Position numbers and translations under genes: made by a program. The notes beneath the pieces are model-generated. The model was not told the origin of the DNA. It saw only the letters and a program-made list of their open reading frames with translations, and did no database searches. Below, piece by piece: positions 24,700 through 34,841 of a DNA stretch of 64,000 bases; positions within the stretch are counted from its first letter, which is position 1, and each line of letters opens with the position of its first letter. The DNA comes from CAWBBA01 sp963729795 (lineage in GTDB: Bacteria; Desulfobacterota; Desulfomonilia; Desulfomonilales; Desulfomonilaceae): assembly GCA_963729795.1 (NCBI GenBank), contig CAVSPC010000038.1, forward strand, positions 46,648-110,647. Reading direction: 5' to 3'.

Positions 24700-27333
24700 A
24701 TGTGGTTAGAGATGCAGGATTTACAGAATCTCACCCCTATGATGCGCCAGTACCAAGAGAATAAGGCGCGACATCCTGATGCTATCCTGCTTTTCAGAAT
24801 GGGGGACTTCTACGAAATGTTCTTCGAGGATGCCAAAAAGGCATCCAGGATTCTCGACATTGCTCTCACCACGAGGGACAAGAACAAAGAAGAATCAGTT
24901 CCAATGTGCGGATTCCCGCACCATGCTGCCTCAGCATATATATCTCGTCTTTTGGCAGCCGGTGAGAGAGTCGCGGTTTGCGACCAAATGGAAGACCCCC
25001 AACAGGCAAAGGGGATTGTTCGTCGCGAAGTCACAAGAGTCCTTACCCCCGGACTTACAGAAGAGCCAGGGACACTCAAACAGGATGAGAATCACTTCGT
25101 CGTTGCCCTTGCATCTCTGGCCAATGAAATCGGTTTGGCCGCGTTTGACCTGTCGACCGGCGATCTCATGGTGACTCAGACTTCGAAAATTTCACTGGCC
25201 CAAGAAGAGTTACGCCGCCTGGATCCCAAAGAAGTGCTCTTACCCGGCAACGTGCCTTCGGAAAACCATTTAAACCGAGTGCTTGACGGGTCGTTCTATA
25301 CCCACACTATCGAAGAGTGGATGTCGGAACCCCAGGTATGTTCGGAGACGCTCCGCGATCAGTATCGAGTGCAGAATCTCGAGGGCTTCGGCCTATCCGA
25401 AAATTCGTCTCTCACACTGGCTGCCGGAATCATAATCAATTACGTGCGCCAGACCAGGCCGGATGTGCCGGTACATATCAAACCTCCTCGTGTTTACCAT
25501 CTGGGTCATTATATGGTGCTTGACCGTTCGACCTTGCGGAACCTTGAAATCTTCAAGAACATCAAAGACGGGAGTCCACAGGGAACGCTATTGCGGCTTT
25601 TGGACAAAACAGCCACCTCCATGGGTGGCAGGGCAATGCGGCACTGGATCTCTTATCCTCTCCTAGACGTAACAGAGATCCGGCAGCGCAGCGAGACCGT
25701 CGAAGGGTTGGTGGAAAATACCATACTAAGGTCGGAGCTCCGTGACGTCTTGAAGGATATCGGAGATCTGGAACGCATAGCGGGAAAAATCTCCTTGAAA
25801 AGCGCTACCCCCCGAGATCTGGTTCAATTACGCACATCAGCGGAAAAAATACCTCAGCTAATCAATCTACTGCAAAGTTTGGACACTTCGATGGCGGTCG
25901 CAATGCGGCAGATGGACGATCTCTCCTATGTGGCCCACGCCATCGCTTCCGTTCTGGTAGATTCTCCACCTGCCACCCTTAAGGATGGAGGCGTTGTCCG
26001 AGAAGGGTACCACGAGGAGTTGGACGAACTGCGGTCGATCAGTTACCGCGGCAAAGAATGGATTGCGGGGATAGAAACTCGCGAGCGGCAGTTGACTGGT
26101 ATTCCGAACCTCAAAGTCGGCTACAACAAGGTCTTCGGTTACTACATCGAAGTCACCAAGACCCATCAGGAGAAAATCCCACCTAACTATACACGCAAGC
26201 AGACATTGGTAAATGCTGAGCGCTATATCACCGAGGACTTGAAAGAATATGAGCTGAAGGTGCTGAATGCTCAAGAAACCATTCTGAAACTGGAAGAGGA
26301 GATCTTCAATCGTCTGAGAAACAAGCTTGTGGAAGTCATTCCCAGAATTCAAGCCACAGCCGCTTCTGTAGCTACATTGGATGTCTTGCTCTCGCTGGCC
26401 GAGGTTGCGGCAGCCAAGGGATACACACTGCCCGAGGTGCACGACGGCGATGATATCAGCATTGTAGAGGGACGTCACCCTGTGGTGGAAGCATTCGAAC
26501 AGCGGGAACCGTACGTGCCCAACGATACCCTGTTGAACCGAACTTCGCAGCAAATCCTTCTCATCACCGGGCCGAACATGGCGGGAAAGTCCACATACAT
26601 GCGCCAGACAGCCCTTATCGTCCTCATGGCACAAATGGGGGGATTCGTGCCTGCCAAAAAGGCCTCCGTGGGAGTGGTCGATCGAATATTCACCCGAATC
26701 GGTGCCGCTGATTATCTGGCGTTCGGCCAGTCCACGTTCATGGTAGAAATGAATGAAACCGCTGAGATACTGCACAGTGCATCCCGGCGTTCACTGGTTC
26801 TTCTCGATGAGATCGGCCGCGGAACGAGCACTTTCGACGGGCTTTCCATCGCATGGGCAGTGACCGAGTACTTGCACGACCGGCCCGATGGAGGTCCGAG
26901 AACCCTCTTTGCCACGCACTACCATGAACTTGTTGACATCGCTCTCATCAAGGAACGGGTGCACAATTGTAACGTGGAAGTGAGAGAATGGGAGGATAGG
27001 ATCGTTTTTTTGAGGAAAATAGTCCGTGGAGGCTCAAGCCGGTCCTACGGCATCCAGGTGGCAAGGCTGGCGGGAATTCCCGACGCAGTGATATCCAGGG
27101 CAAGAGAGATACTCTTAAATCTGGAAAAGGAAGAGATCGATCCGGGCGGCCGCCCCAGGATTTCGCGTAAGCGCAACAACAAGAAAGTGACCGGAGGCGG
27201 GGCATTGCAGGGCGACCTTTTCGGTTACCGAGGAGACGAGTTGATGAAGGAACTGGAGCAGATCGAGCCCGAAAAACTGACTCCATTGGAAGCGCTTAAT
27301 CGGCTTGCTGAATGGAAAAAGCGATATATATGA
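24700..27333 (+). CDS. mutS: DNA mismatch repair protein MutS
   Basis: MutS recognises mismatches and starts repair with MutL. From the ATG at 24700 it is 877 residues; an upstream ATG at 24616 would add 28 unlikely ones. The mismatch-binding domain has LLFRMGDFYEMFFEDA (Phe-x-Glu wedge), then VPMCGFPHHAASAYISRL, VCDQMEDP and VTRVLTPG. The clamp and connector region follows. The ATPase contains Walker A LITGPNMAGKSTYMRQTA, RIGAADYLAFGQSTFMVEM, LLDEIGRGTSTFDG and FATHYHEL. GGSSRSYGIQVARLAGIP and a dimerisation tail complete it. Everything is standard. Confidence 0.97.
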   Translation: MWLEMQDLQNLTPMMRQYQENKARHPDAILLFRMGDFYEMFFEDAKKASRILDIALTTRDKNKEESVPMCGFPHHAASAYISRLLAAGERVAVCDQMEDPQQAKGIVRREVTRVLTPGLTEEPGTLKQDENHFVVALASLANEIGLAAFDLSTGDLMVTQTSKISLAQEELRRLDPKEVLLPGNVPSENHLNRVLDGSFYTHTIEEWMSEPQVCSETLRDQYRVQNLEGFGLSENSSLTLAAGIIINYVRQTRPDVPVHIKPPRVYHLGHYMVLDRSTLRNLEIFKNIKDGSPQGTLLRLLDKTATSMGGRAMRHWISYPLLDVTEIRQRSETVEGLVENTILRSELRDVLKDIGDLERIAGKISLKSATPRDLVQLRTSAEKIPQLINLLQSLDTSMAVAMRQMDDLSYVAHAIASVLVDSPPATLKDGGVVREGYHEELDELRSISYRGKEWIAGIETRERQLTGIPNLKVGYNKVFGYYIEVTKTHQEKIPPNYTRKQTLVNAERYITEDLKEYELKVLNAQETILKLEEEIFNRLRNKLVEVIPRIQATAASVATLDVLLSLAEVAAAKGYTLPEVHDGDDISIVEGRHPVVEAFEQREPYVPNDTLLNRTSQQILLITGPNMAGKSTYMRQTALIVLMAQMGGFVPAKKASVGVVDRIFTRIGAADYLAFGQSTFMVEMNETAEILHSASRRSLVLLDEIGRGTSTFDGLSIAWAVTEYLHDRPDGGPRTLFATHYHELVDIALIKERVHNCNVEVREWEDRIVFLRKIVRGGSSRSYGIQVARLAGIPDAVISRAREILLNLEKEEIDPGGRPRISRKRNNKKVTGGGALQGDLFGYRGDELMKELEQIEPEKLTPLEALNRLAEWKKRYI

Positions 27334-27477
27334 AGCGGGACACTTTATACGCAACATTAAAATCATGAATTAGTGTATTGAAATTAGGTTGCTTTTGCTG
27401 ACCATGTATGGTATCCTCCGCGCAGTAGGAGATTCCCTGAACAATTGTGGAATCTGCGTTTTCAAGGAGGACCCTGG

Positions 27478-28470
27478 ATGTCAATCCGAACAATCTCCAG
27501 AATAGCGGTGATGGCGTTGCTAATTGTGACTGCTGCCGCGCCTGTGCCGGCGTACATCCCGTATGATACCCATGTCCGCTTCTTGTACATGGCGACAAAA
27601 GATATCCTGAGATTGCTCCCTCGGGCGATGGGGTCATACATCTATCAGAACCGCTATGACTTCATGCGTGGTATGACTTTTATGACTCGGGAAATTCAGG
27701 TTAATCCGGGAAAATGCCTGGATCTCGAGGAAATTCGGAGAAACGCGTATGCACGTTTGAGCCGCGACATTCCCTATTGCGTGGAGGCATTAAAAGGCGG
27801 AGAGATCAAGCTCGATACTCCGGCTTCCAATCTGGCCGGCAGGCTCGGGATGATCGCATACTCCATCATGCTCCAGAAAATGCCCGCGTTTCCGGATCTA
27901 GAGTATCTGGAAAAGTTTTCCATGATTTTGGATGAGACATTGGTGGACAGAGTCATTCCCATATGGCTCTTCAATGACGGATACGGAGATTTTCATTCGC
28001 TGGGCGAACTAATGGAACGGCTCAAGTCCGAGAACATGCCTACTTTCCGGCATATCAAGAACGACAATTACGTCTCACAGATGAGAGAAGACACGTTTGC
28101 ACTCTTCAGAGCGCCGGACAAGTTCGATCGAAACATGATCATGACTAATGTGGATATAAACGCCGTATACAACAACATGATCAATAACATTCTTCAAGCG
28201 TATGTCTATATATGGAAATGCTCGGGCATGGATCTTGCCCATCCTTCTTATGCTGCTCCTCCGGGAACGATCATAACACGAGAGAGCATACGTGAGGTCC
28301 TATCCAGCGAGAGCATTTTGAGGCCTCCACTTCACCCAGTTGCCGCTACGGAAGAGGAGGAAACCACGGCAACTGCTGAGGAAGGCGCACCTGCTCCCGG
28401 AACGCCGGTCCCGACTCCTGGACAGCCTCCAAGTCGGACGGCACCCTCTCCACCGGCTCCTAGGCCATAA
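27478..28470 (+). CDS. Secreted protein of unknown function with Pro-rich C-terminus
   Basis: I do not recognise the family. An AAGGAGG site sits 7 nt before the ATG at 27478 (330 residues). Residues 1-26 are a signal peptide (ISRIAVMALLIVTAAAPVPA, cleaved before YIPYD). The body (about 27-275) is mostly helical with conserved-looking FLYMATKDILRLLPRAMGSYIYQNRYDF, two cysteines (CLDLEEI and PYCVEAL) and PIWLFNDGYGDFHSLGEL. A third cysteine is in WKCSGMDLAHPSY. The end is acidic then Pro/Thr-rich, like a flexible spacer. It follows mutS but its strong ribosome site and gap suggest separate expression. Confidence 0.8.
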   Translation: MSIRTISRIAVMALLIVTAAAPVPAYIPYDTHVRFLYMATKDILRLLPRAMGSYIYQNRYDFMRGMTFMTREIQVNPGKCLDLEEIRRNAYARLSRDIPYCVEALKGGEIKLDTPASNLAGRLGMIAYSIMLQKMPAFPDLEYLEKFSMILDETLVDRVIPIWLFNDGYGDFHSLGELMERLKSENMPTFRHIKNDNYVSQMREDTFALFRAPDKFDRNMIMTNVDINAVYNNMINNILQAYVYIWKCSGMDLAHPSYAAPPGTIITRESIREVLSSESILRPPLHPVAATEEEETTATAEEGAPAPGTPVPTPGQPPSRTAPSPPAPRP

Positions 28471-28576
28471 CCGCGTCTTGGGGCGCAGTAGAGCCCTTAT
28501 GCGGCATGTAATAGGGATTCTGAAACCTACCACGGAATAAGAATATGATTTAGTGGCAACGTCCATCTTGCGGTGT

Positions 28577-28632
28577 GGACGGGCATCTTGCCCGTCCTTC
28601 CCTATAGACAGGCTGGAAGCCTTTCCCACCAA
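28577..28632. repeat. Degenerate member of the GGCATCTTGCC dyad family
   Basis: GGACGGGCATCTTGCCCGTCC (28577-28597) is a perfect short hairpin, followed at 28612-28632 by a decayed arm (GACAGGCTGGAAGCCTTTC then CCACC). The order and spacing mirror the intact repeats at 9838 and 34784. It lies in the 227-base gap between the convergent secreted-protein gene and xerD, which holds no gene. Confidence 0.6.
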
Positions 28633-28697
28633 TACTATGCCCCTTTAGGATTGTCGGAACCGGGCGACCGTAGAGAAACATTCGTTGGTTACTGACT

Positions 28698-29609
28698 CTA
28701 GCCTCTGGGATGACAGGACGCGTGGAGCTGTTTGAGGCGGTGTCGAGCCACATGGGTGTAAATCTCAGTGGTTGAAATGTCAGCGTGGCCGAGCATTATC
28801 TGGACCGACCTCAGGTCAGCGTCATTCTGAACCAGGTGCGTTGCAAAGGAGTGGCGCAGCGTATGGGGAGAGACCTCCTTGCGGATGCCGGCGCAATTAG
28901 CGGTCTTTTTTACAATTTTCCAGAATCCCTGGCGCGTCATGGCCCGCCCGCGGCGTGTCACGAACAAGGCCTCACTCCGCATTCCACCTAGGATTCGTGG
29001 CCGTACGTTTTCCAAATAATTCATTATCGACCGAGAGGCCGGGATTCCCATGGGGACTACTCTCTCCTTTGAACCTTTCCCCATTACCGTGACGCATCCG
29101 ATCTCAAGGTCGATTCGATACAGATCTAATCCTACCAGTTCGGAAACTCGCAGGCCGGTAGCGTAGAGCAATTCCAGCATGGCAGCGTCACGCCTACCTT
29201 CCAGTGTTGTCGGATCTGTGGCCGACAGGAGAAGTTCGACCTCTTCGGGCTCCAGGTACTGAGGGAGCCGTTTTGGGAGGCGGGGCAAATCGATCTGGTC
29301 GGAAGGGTTCTCTCGGATTTGACTCGTTTCCATGAGAAAACGGAAAAAGGACCTGATGCACGAGATCTTTCGGGCTCTTGTTCTTGCACTCAGTTGCCGA
29401 CGGTCCAGCAGCGCGAGATACGTCAGAAGATCGTCACGATGAATCTTCGCTGCGTTCCGTTCACCCCTGCTAGCCAGAAACTGCGAAAAATCCTTCATGT
29501 CTGTGCCATACGATTCGACTGTTAAACGTGCAAGACCTCTATCCACGATCAGATGATCGAGGTAGCCAGACACCGCAAGTTCCATTTCGGTAGGCTTAAC
29601 TGTTTTCAT
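28698..29609 (-). CDS. xerD: Tyrosine recombinase XerD
   Basis: XerD, with XerC, resolves chromosome dimers at dif. The 303-residue protein has the SAM-like N-terminal domain (YLDHLIVDRGLARLTVESYGTDMKDF) and the catalytic domain. Visible catalytic residues are Arg in LLYATGLRVSELVGL, Lys in VMGKGSKERVVPM, HxxR in PHTLRHSFATHL, His in IMLGHADISTTEIY and Tyr in IYTHV. Length and N-terminus are normal for XerD, so it is the housekeeping enzyme rather than a mobile-element integrase. It is 18 nt after glnD on the same strand. Confidence 0.93.
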   Translation of the reverse strand: MKTVKPTEMELAVSGYLDHLIVDRGLARLTVESYGTDMKDFSQFLASRGERNAAKIHRDDLLTYLALLDRRQLSARTRARKISCIRSFFRFLMETSQIRENPSDQIDLPRLPKRLPQYLEPEEVELLLSATDPTTLEGRRDAAMLELLYATGLRVSELVGLDLYRIDLEIGCVTVMGKGSKERVVPMGIPASRSIMNYLENVRPRILGGMRSEALFVTRRGRAMTRQGFWKIVKKTANCAGIRKEVSPHTLRHSFATHLVQNDADLRSVQIMLGHADISTTEIYTHVARHRLKQLHASCHPRG

Positions 29610-29627
29610 GCAGCGCTCCGGCTCCTC

Positions 29628-32297
29628 CTATCCTGAAGCCTCTTTCGGCTCGGTGAATTGAGACTTTTCCATAGCCACGAGATGCTCGTGGAGACTGGTT
29701 CTAATCTCCTCCAGACGGTCGAAGTCGATAACTTTGAGTCCGTTTTCATCCTGCACGTAGAAAATGTCCGCTGCTTGATCTACTTCGGTGGTAATTTTTG
29801 TCACGACTATATTGAGCCCCAGAGCGGTAAGTCGACGAGTGATGTCGTAAAGGAGGCCAGGGCGATCGTGTGCGTTGACCTCTATAATGGTTGCTCGGTC
29901 CGAAGCAGCATTGTCGATTTCCACCTTCAATGGGAACCGCGGTCTGGAGGCTGCAGAAAAAGGCTTTCTCATGGGTCTTCTGGCTGCCATAAGCTCATCT
30001 ACGTCGGCCTCACCACTTATGACACGCCCAAAATCGGCACAAAACCGCTCCCAGCGTTCGGGATCGTCCAGAGTTCCCTCTGGAATGTCGTTGACGTGAA
30101 AGGTTCCCACGGCTATGTCACCTATCGAGTGACTCCAGGCTCCCAGGATGTTGATCCGATTCACGGAGAGAGTTCCCGAAATTCTGAAGAAAAGGCCGGG
30201 CCTGTCGCGGGTGATTAAAGTGATGGAGCTATAAGCCGGTCTTTGGTGATCCACCTTTCTCGCTATCATGTCGCCGAGGCCGAGGCTGGTAATTTCGTGG
30301 GTCGCCAAGTAGTTTTTGAGATCGAGATAATGCTCTACGATCACTCCGGGATAAAAATCCAGAAAGTAGCGTGAGCCGGCTGAGGCAAGGAAATGTTCCA
30401 GTGAAGGCCCCCGGTGTTCCGAAGGCACAAGGTCGTGGACAACCGCCTTTATTTGTTTGATCCAGTCTCCCAGATCCTCTCCGCCGAGGCCTTCGCCTTC
30501 GATGACATCGAGGGTTCTATAATACAACTCGTCCAGTAACATTTTCCTCCAGGAGCTTAGCGCCGTCGGGCCTACCGCCCTCAAGTCAGCATGTGTTAGC
30601 AGCATAAGCAAGTCGAGTCGCCGTTTATGCATGACAGTCTCGGCGAAACGTCCCACGAGCGCTTCATCGTGGAGATCTTTCTTGAAAGCCAGGTGAGTCA
30701 TAGCCAAATGATTGCGAATGAGGAAGCAGACTTCATCTATGTGCTCTGCAGGTAGACCCAAGCGTCCGAGAGCCGATCGCGCCGTTTCTTCGCCTCGCAC
30801 TTCGTGGCCTGGTCCTTTCCCTTTGGCAATGTCATGAAAAAGGCCGGCCAAGTAGAGGACTTCTTTGTCTTCCAGCTTGGAGAAAATGGTGTGAAGCAGG
30901 GCGTCCTCGGGATCTTCGCTCGGGCGGTTAAAAGAATCGATATTCTCGACGACTGCGATGGTGTGGAGATCCACAGTATACTGGTGGTACACATCATGTT
31001 GAGGCCGGAAACGCACCCAGGCAAACTCGGGGACGAAGCGTTCTAGAAGCCCTATCTTCATCATCGCTTTTAAGGCTCGTGCGACCGAACCGCTTCTCCG
31101 AAACATGTTCAGAAAAAGACTGTTTGCCTCGCCATCAGAAGTCACTTCCTCTCCCCAAGATCGAAGTCGTTTGAGAATCAGATCGACGAGTCTGATATCC
31201 AGGTCGCACCCCGTTTCGGCGATCTTCTGAAACGCATGGATGAGTGTCTTTGGGTGGGTGCCAAAGTTGTTTGGATGGAAGTGGTTTATACCGCCCGCCC
31301 CAATGTAGAATGAATCGTCCAGCTTTAAACGCTTCAGACCTGTAGCGATTTTGGGCCTCAGAAATAGCCGAACTCTAGCCAGAACACGCCGGCCGAAAAA
31401 ATCTAAGGTCGCTGCATGTCGATAATATTCACGCATGAAACCTTCGACGTCGCGGTGTTCTGGAGAGTCTTTGAACCCCATTTGTACGGCAAGTCTATCC
31501 TGCGCGTCGAACTTGAGACGATCGTCACGCCTGCCTGCGAGGAAATGGAGTCTTGTCCGCACTTCGGCAAGGAAACTCGTTCCTACCTTGACCTCTTCCA
31601 GAGCCTTACGGCCGCAAATCCCGGCTATAGGCAAATCATCCAGACCCCGGCACCCGAAGATCATTCGGGCAAGCCAAGCGATCAACTGGATATACCGTAA
31701 AGAACCGGGGCCTTCCTTCAGATGAGGTTCCAGAAGGTAGATCGTGTGCCCGAACCTGTCGTAAGATTTGTGAATCTCTGCTTCTATCTTGAGATACAGC
31801 TCCAGGGGATCGGTATCCAGTATGAGCCTTTCTCTCGTTATGACCAGTTGTCGATAGATATCTTCGTCGCCCCAGATGCGACGAGTATCCATGAGTGAGG
31901 TGAGAACAGCCAGGTCGTTGTCTGCCTCCCGCTTGCACTCCTCGACAGTGCGTACTGAGTGCCCCAGCTCCACTCGTGCGTCCCAAAGCAGGTAGAGCAG
32001 GTTTCTTATACCTCTATAAATGCCTTCCGGGGCATTTTCCGGGCGCAGAAAGAGGATATCTATGTCTGAGTACGGGCTCATCTCCTTCCGTCCGTACCCT
32101 CCGAGTCCCAGCAATGCAATTTCTGTCTTCCAGTGACCCAGAAAGTGGTCTGCCAATTGCACCAACAGATCGTCATAAACTTGATGCATCTGAAAATGCC
32201 GGGGGTCGGACTCGCCCCGGGCGCGATAATCTCCGATTCCGTCACGAATCTTGGCTATTTGGGTAGAGCGATCGTGATTGGCAAATATGAATCTCAT
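29628..32297 (-). CDS. glnD: glnD, bifunctional uridylyltransferase/uridylyl-removing enzyme
   Basis: GlnD uridylylates PII when glutamine is low and removes UMP when it is high. Starting at the ATG at 32297 gives 889 residues; the longer frame adds 39 weak ones. The nucleotidyltransferase domain has ALLGLGGYGRKEMSPYSDIDILFL (Gly-Gly...Asp-x-Asp). The linker is helical, and the HD domain has YLAGLFHDIAKGKGPGHEVRG. Two ACT domains at the end (SSITLITRDRPGLFFRISG and TIIEVNAHDRPGLLYDITRRL) sense glutamine. All domains are present in standard order. Confidence 0.96.
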   Translation of the reverse strand: MRFIFANHDRSTQIAKIRDGIGDYRARGESDPRHFQMHQVYDDLLVQLADHFLGHWKTEIALLGLGGYGRKEMSPYSDIDILFLRPENAPEGIYRGIRNLLYLLWDARVELGHSVRTVEECKREADNDLAVLTSLMDTRRIWGDEDIYRQLVITRERLILDTDPLELYLKIEAEIHKSYDRFGHTIYLLEPHLKEGPGSLRYIQLIAWLARMIFGCRGLDDLPIAGICGRKALEEVKVGTSFLAEVRTRLHFLAGRRDDRLKFDAQDRLAVQMGFKDSPEHRDVEGFMREYYRHAATLDFFGRRVLARVRLFLRPKIATGLKRLKLDDSFYIGAGGINHFHPNNFGTHPKTLIHAFQKIAETGCDLDIRLVDLILKRLRSWGEEVTSDGEANSLFLNMFRRSGSVARALKAMMKIGLLERFVPEFAWVRFRPQHDVYHQYTVDLHTIAVVENIDSFNRPSEDPEDALLHTIFSKLEDKEVLYLAGLFHDIAKGKGPGHEVRGEETARSALGRLGLPAEHIDEVCFLIRNHLAMTHLAFKKDLHDEALVGRFAETVMHKRRLDLLMLLTHADLRAVGPTALSSWRKMLLDELYYRTLDVIEGEGLGGEDLGDWIKQIKAVVHDLVPSEHRGPSLEHFLASAGSRYFLDFYPGVIVEHYLDLKNYLATHEITSLGLGDMIARKVDHQRPAYSSITLITRDRPGLFFRISGTLSVNRINILGAWSHSIGDIAVGTFHVNDIPEGTLDDPERWERFCADFGRVISGEADVDELMAARRPMRKPFSAASRPRFPLKVEIDNAASDRATIIEVNAHDRPGLLYDITRRLTALGLNIVVTKITTEVDQAADIFYVQDENGLKVIDFDRLEEIRTSLHEHLVAMEKSQFTEPKEASG

Positions 32298-32425
32298 AAA
32301 GTATAGCCCCGTGTGAGAATGTCTTTTGGTCGAACTGGTTTCAAACCCGCCCCTACCTATTACTACAGAATCCTCATGAGGAGGCATCCTAAGTCTTGGA
32401 CAATGGTGGGTCAACCAGCCGAAGT

Positions 32426-34768
32426 CTAATCCACTTGAAAAATTACTTTAGCGGCCGCTCCTTTTGGGATGACCGCATGAACCGTGTGCCTGCCGCGAAC
32501 AAGCTTCCAAAAGAACTCATAGGGTGGGGGGGTCCTGACGATTTCAACTCCGTCCACGAGCCAAACGACATGGTCCACAACAGGATGAGGAACGGCACGA
32601 AAAAGGACACGAGATGAACCATAGGGCGAGAGGATGAATCGGTCGAAGTTGTGTGGCGAAACGATCTCGACCCTGGAAGTGGCTGCAGCCGATCTCGGCC
32701 CCATAGTAGAAGAGCTTTCGTAGGCCGCGACGGATCCCGGGAGAGCGGCTTCAGGATTAATGAGACGGAACCTCCCCCGGCCTTGTCTTACCTCTCGACG
32801 CTGTATCCAGTGAGCATATTGCGCCCCCAAGTAGTAATTCTCATCCCGCCCGTGGGGAAAATCGCAGACTCCGGGCTCTTTGGATCCGGGTAAAAGCCAC
32901 TCCTTGGTCACGTGAGGACATTTCGGGGATGCAAACTTGCCCGATAGCCAACAAATGGATACATCTCGCACTCCTGCGGGCTTTACAAACGGTTCCGGTT
33001 CTCCTGCGGCATAAAGGTACTCCATGATTTCTCTAGCAATCGGGCCGAGAGCGCTAGCGCCCGCTCCGCCAGTGGTTGGACTCCCATCGAAGTTGCCGGC
33101 CCAGATGCCAACCACGTGCCTCGACGTATAGGCGATTGTCCAACAATCACGGTAGCTACTGCTGGTCCCCGTTTTGACGCAAACTGGAAAGCCGAAATCC
33201 AAGAACGCGGGGTTGCCGAAGGTCAACAAGCGAGCGGATGGATCTGCCAGAATATCGTTGATCGCGTATACCGTCGGTCGGGAGAAAATCCTTGTCTCTG
33301 CGGTTTTCTGCGCAAAAGTGAGCCTCAACGGTATGAACACACCCCCCCGGGCCAACGTTGCGTAAGCCTGAGTAAGGCGATACAAGCTCACATCCAGATT
33401 TCCGATAGCCAGCCCGAGTCCGTAGCTCTCGGGTGGCATCGAAGTATTGTCAACTAGGTCCAGACGCGTTAGCAGCTTGTAGAACTCATTTACGCCAAGC
33501 GATCTCAACATCTTTACAGCCGGCATATTCAGCGAATTGCCCAGGGCTAAACGTATGGTTACCGGCCCGTACCAGCGGCGGTCCGCGTTAAAGGGAAGAT
33601 ATTCCCCGTGAGGAGTGGGATAGCTCCTGAATGTGTCGGGAATCTCGGAAAAGACGTTGTAACCTCTCTCCAAAGCCAGGGCATACAGAAAAGGCTTGAG
33701 GGTGGAACCCGCGCTGCGGCGTGCCAGAATGGCATTGTTGAACCCTTGCCCTCTCTCGGAGTAACTGAAGGAACCTACGGTGCCTAGCACTTCGGAGCTT
33801 TGTGCTGCAATTACTATCGCCCCGATCTGATGAATACCCGTCGCAGCCAACCGATCTTTATGGGACAGAAGTATGCGCTCGAGAGAATGTTGAACCTCCA
33901 GGTCCACAGTGGTCTTGATAGGATTTTCCCCGTCCGCCACGCGCCTTAAGAGTAGGTCAACAAAGTGCGGGGCTTCCAAGGGTGTGGCCTTTCTTTCCGG
34001 ATTAACAGTCGGCCCGGTTATCAGTTGCAGTTGTTCCGGCGATATCCATCCCAACGCAGCCATGCGCCTCAGGACGCGGTCTTTTTCAGCAAACAGACGT
34101 TTCCTGCCCGTGGCTTTACGAAAGTCGTATCGCGACGGAGAGCGTGGAATTACGGCGAGAATCGCCGCTTCGGCCGTGCTGATACGTTCAACATCCTTTC
34201 CGAAATAAAGTCTTGACGCTGCACCCACTCCGCGCAAGTTCCCTCCCATGGGCGAGAGATTAAGATGGAGTTCGAGAATTTCATCCTTGGAAAGCTGACT
34301 TTCCATCTTTACACTTTCCAGGAGCTCCAACATCTTGGTGAGATACGTTCTCGGCCTTGGGTGGATCAAACGAACCACTTGCTCCGTTATTGTGGAAGCT
34401 CCGGATACAGTTCTCCACCGTCGGAGATTGGTGAACGCGGCTCGGAGTATAGCTATGGGGTCAAATCCGCAATGGTAATAGAATCGCCGGTCTTCAGCCG
34501 CAATGAAGGCCAATTTGAGAACCTGCGGTATTCTTTTTCTATTGCACCAAAGATTGAAGCGCCCCATCTCGTCCGGTACCAGCCTTAACAGCCGGCCGTT
34601 GCGGTCAACCACCGTAAGGCCCGCGCGGCTACGTTGTTTGTTAAGGGCATCACGATAATCGGGAAGCGCGCAATGGAAAGTTGCGACGGCTGACAGGGAC
34701 AAAACCGCGGCGGCGAGAAGTCCGAGCCTGGGTGAAAACCTTTTCTGGATATCAACCATGACCGACAC
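32426..34768 (-). CDS. pbpC: pbpC, penicillin-binding protein 1C (bifunctional)
   Basis: This periplasmic peptidoglycan synthase has 780 residues. There is an N-terminal anchor (LGLLAAAVLSLSAVATF). The transglycosylase domain has FIAAEDRRFYYHCGFDPIAILRA, STITEQVVRL and LELHLNLSPMGGNLRGVGAASRLYFGKD. The transpeptidase has the SxxK site in RRSAGSTLKPFLYALALE, SLN in LGNSLNMPAVK, and KTG in CVKTGTSSSYRD. The C-terminal BiPBP domain ends with SRVLFRAVPHPVVDHVVWLVDG. In E. coli pbpC is next to the alpha-2-macroglobulin gene yfhM; here a homologous gene lies at 58218-63607. Confidence 0.95.
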   Translation of the reverse strand: MSVMVDIQKRFSPRLGLLAAAVLSLSAVATFHCALPDYRDALNKQRSRAGLTVVDRNGRLLRLVPDEMGRFNLWCNRKRIPQVLKLAFIAAEDRRFYYHCGFDPIAILRAAFTNLRRWRTVSGASTITEQVVRLIHPRPRTYLTKMLELLESVKMESQLSKDEILELHLNLSPMGGNLRGVGAASRLYFGKDVERISTAEAAILAVIPRSPSRYDFRKATGRKRLFAEKDRVLRRMAALGWISPEQLQLITGPTVNPERKATPLEAPHFVDLLLRRVADGENPIKTTVDLEVQHSLERILLSHKDRLAATGIHQIGAIVIAAQSSEVLGTVGSFSYSERGQGFNNAILARRSAGSTLKPFLYALALERGYNVFSEIPDTFRSYPTPHGEYLPFNADRRWYGPVTIRLALGNSLNMPAVKMLRSLGVNEFYKLLTRLDLVDNTSMPPESYGLGLAIGNLDVSLYRLTQAYATLARGGVFIPLRLTFAQKTAETRIFSRPTVYAINDILADPSARLLTFGNPAFLDFGFPVCVKTGTSSSYRDCWTIAYTSRHVVGIWAGNFDGSPTTGGAGASALGPIAREIMEYLYAAGEPEPFVKPAGVRDVSICWLSGKFASPKCPHVTKEWLLPGSKEPGVCDFPHGRDENYYLGAQYAHWIQRREVRQGRGRFRLINPEAALPGSVAAYESSSTMGPRSAAATSRVEIVSPHNFDRFILSPYGSSRVLFRAVPHPVVDHVVWLVDGVEIVRTPPPYEFFWKLVRGRHTVHAVIPKGAAAKVIFQVD

Positions 34769-34783
34769 GTTTTTCTGACTGTA

Positions 34784-34841
34784 GTTGGACAGGCATCTTG
34801 CCTGTCATCCCGCAGATTGACAGGCAAGATGCCTGTCCAAC
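34784..34841. repeat. Perfect nested inverted repeat upstream of pbpC
   Basis: Arms of 23 bases (34784-34806 and 34819-34841) are exact reverse complements around a 12-base loop, with the same GACAGGCATCTTGCCTGTC core as the repeat at 9838. It starts 15 nt before the pbpC ATG, so it lies in the promoter/leader region of pbpC. Confidence 0.9.

Noticed and set aside
28698..29609. Integrase of a mobile element
   Set aside because: Length, motifs and the housekeeping neighbour glnD fit XerD; no attachment-site duplication or phage genes were seen.
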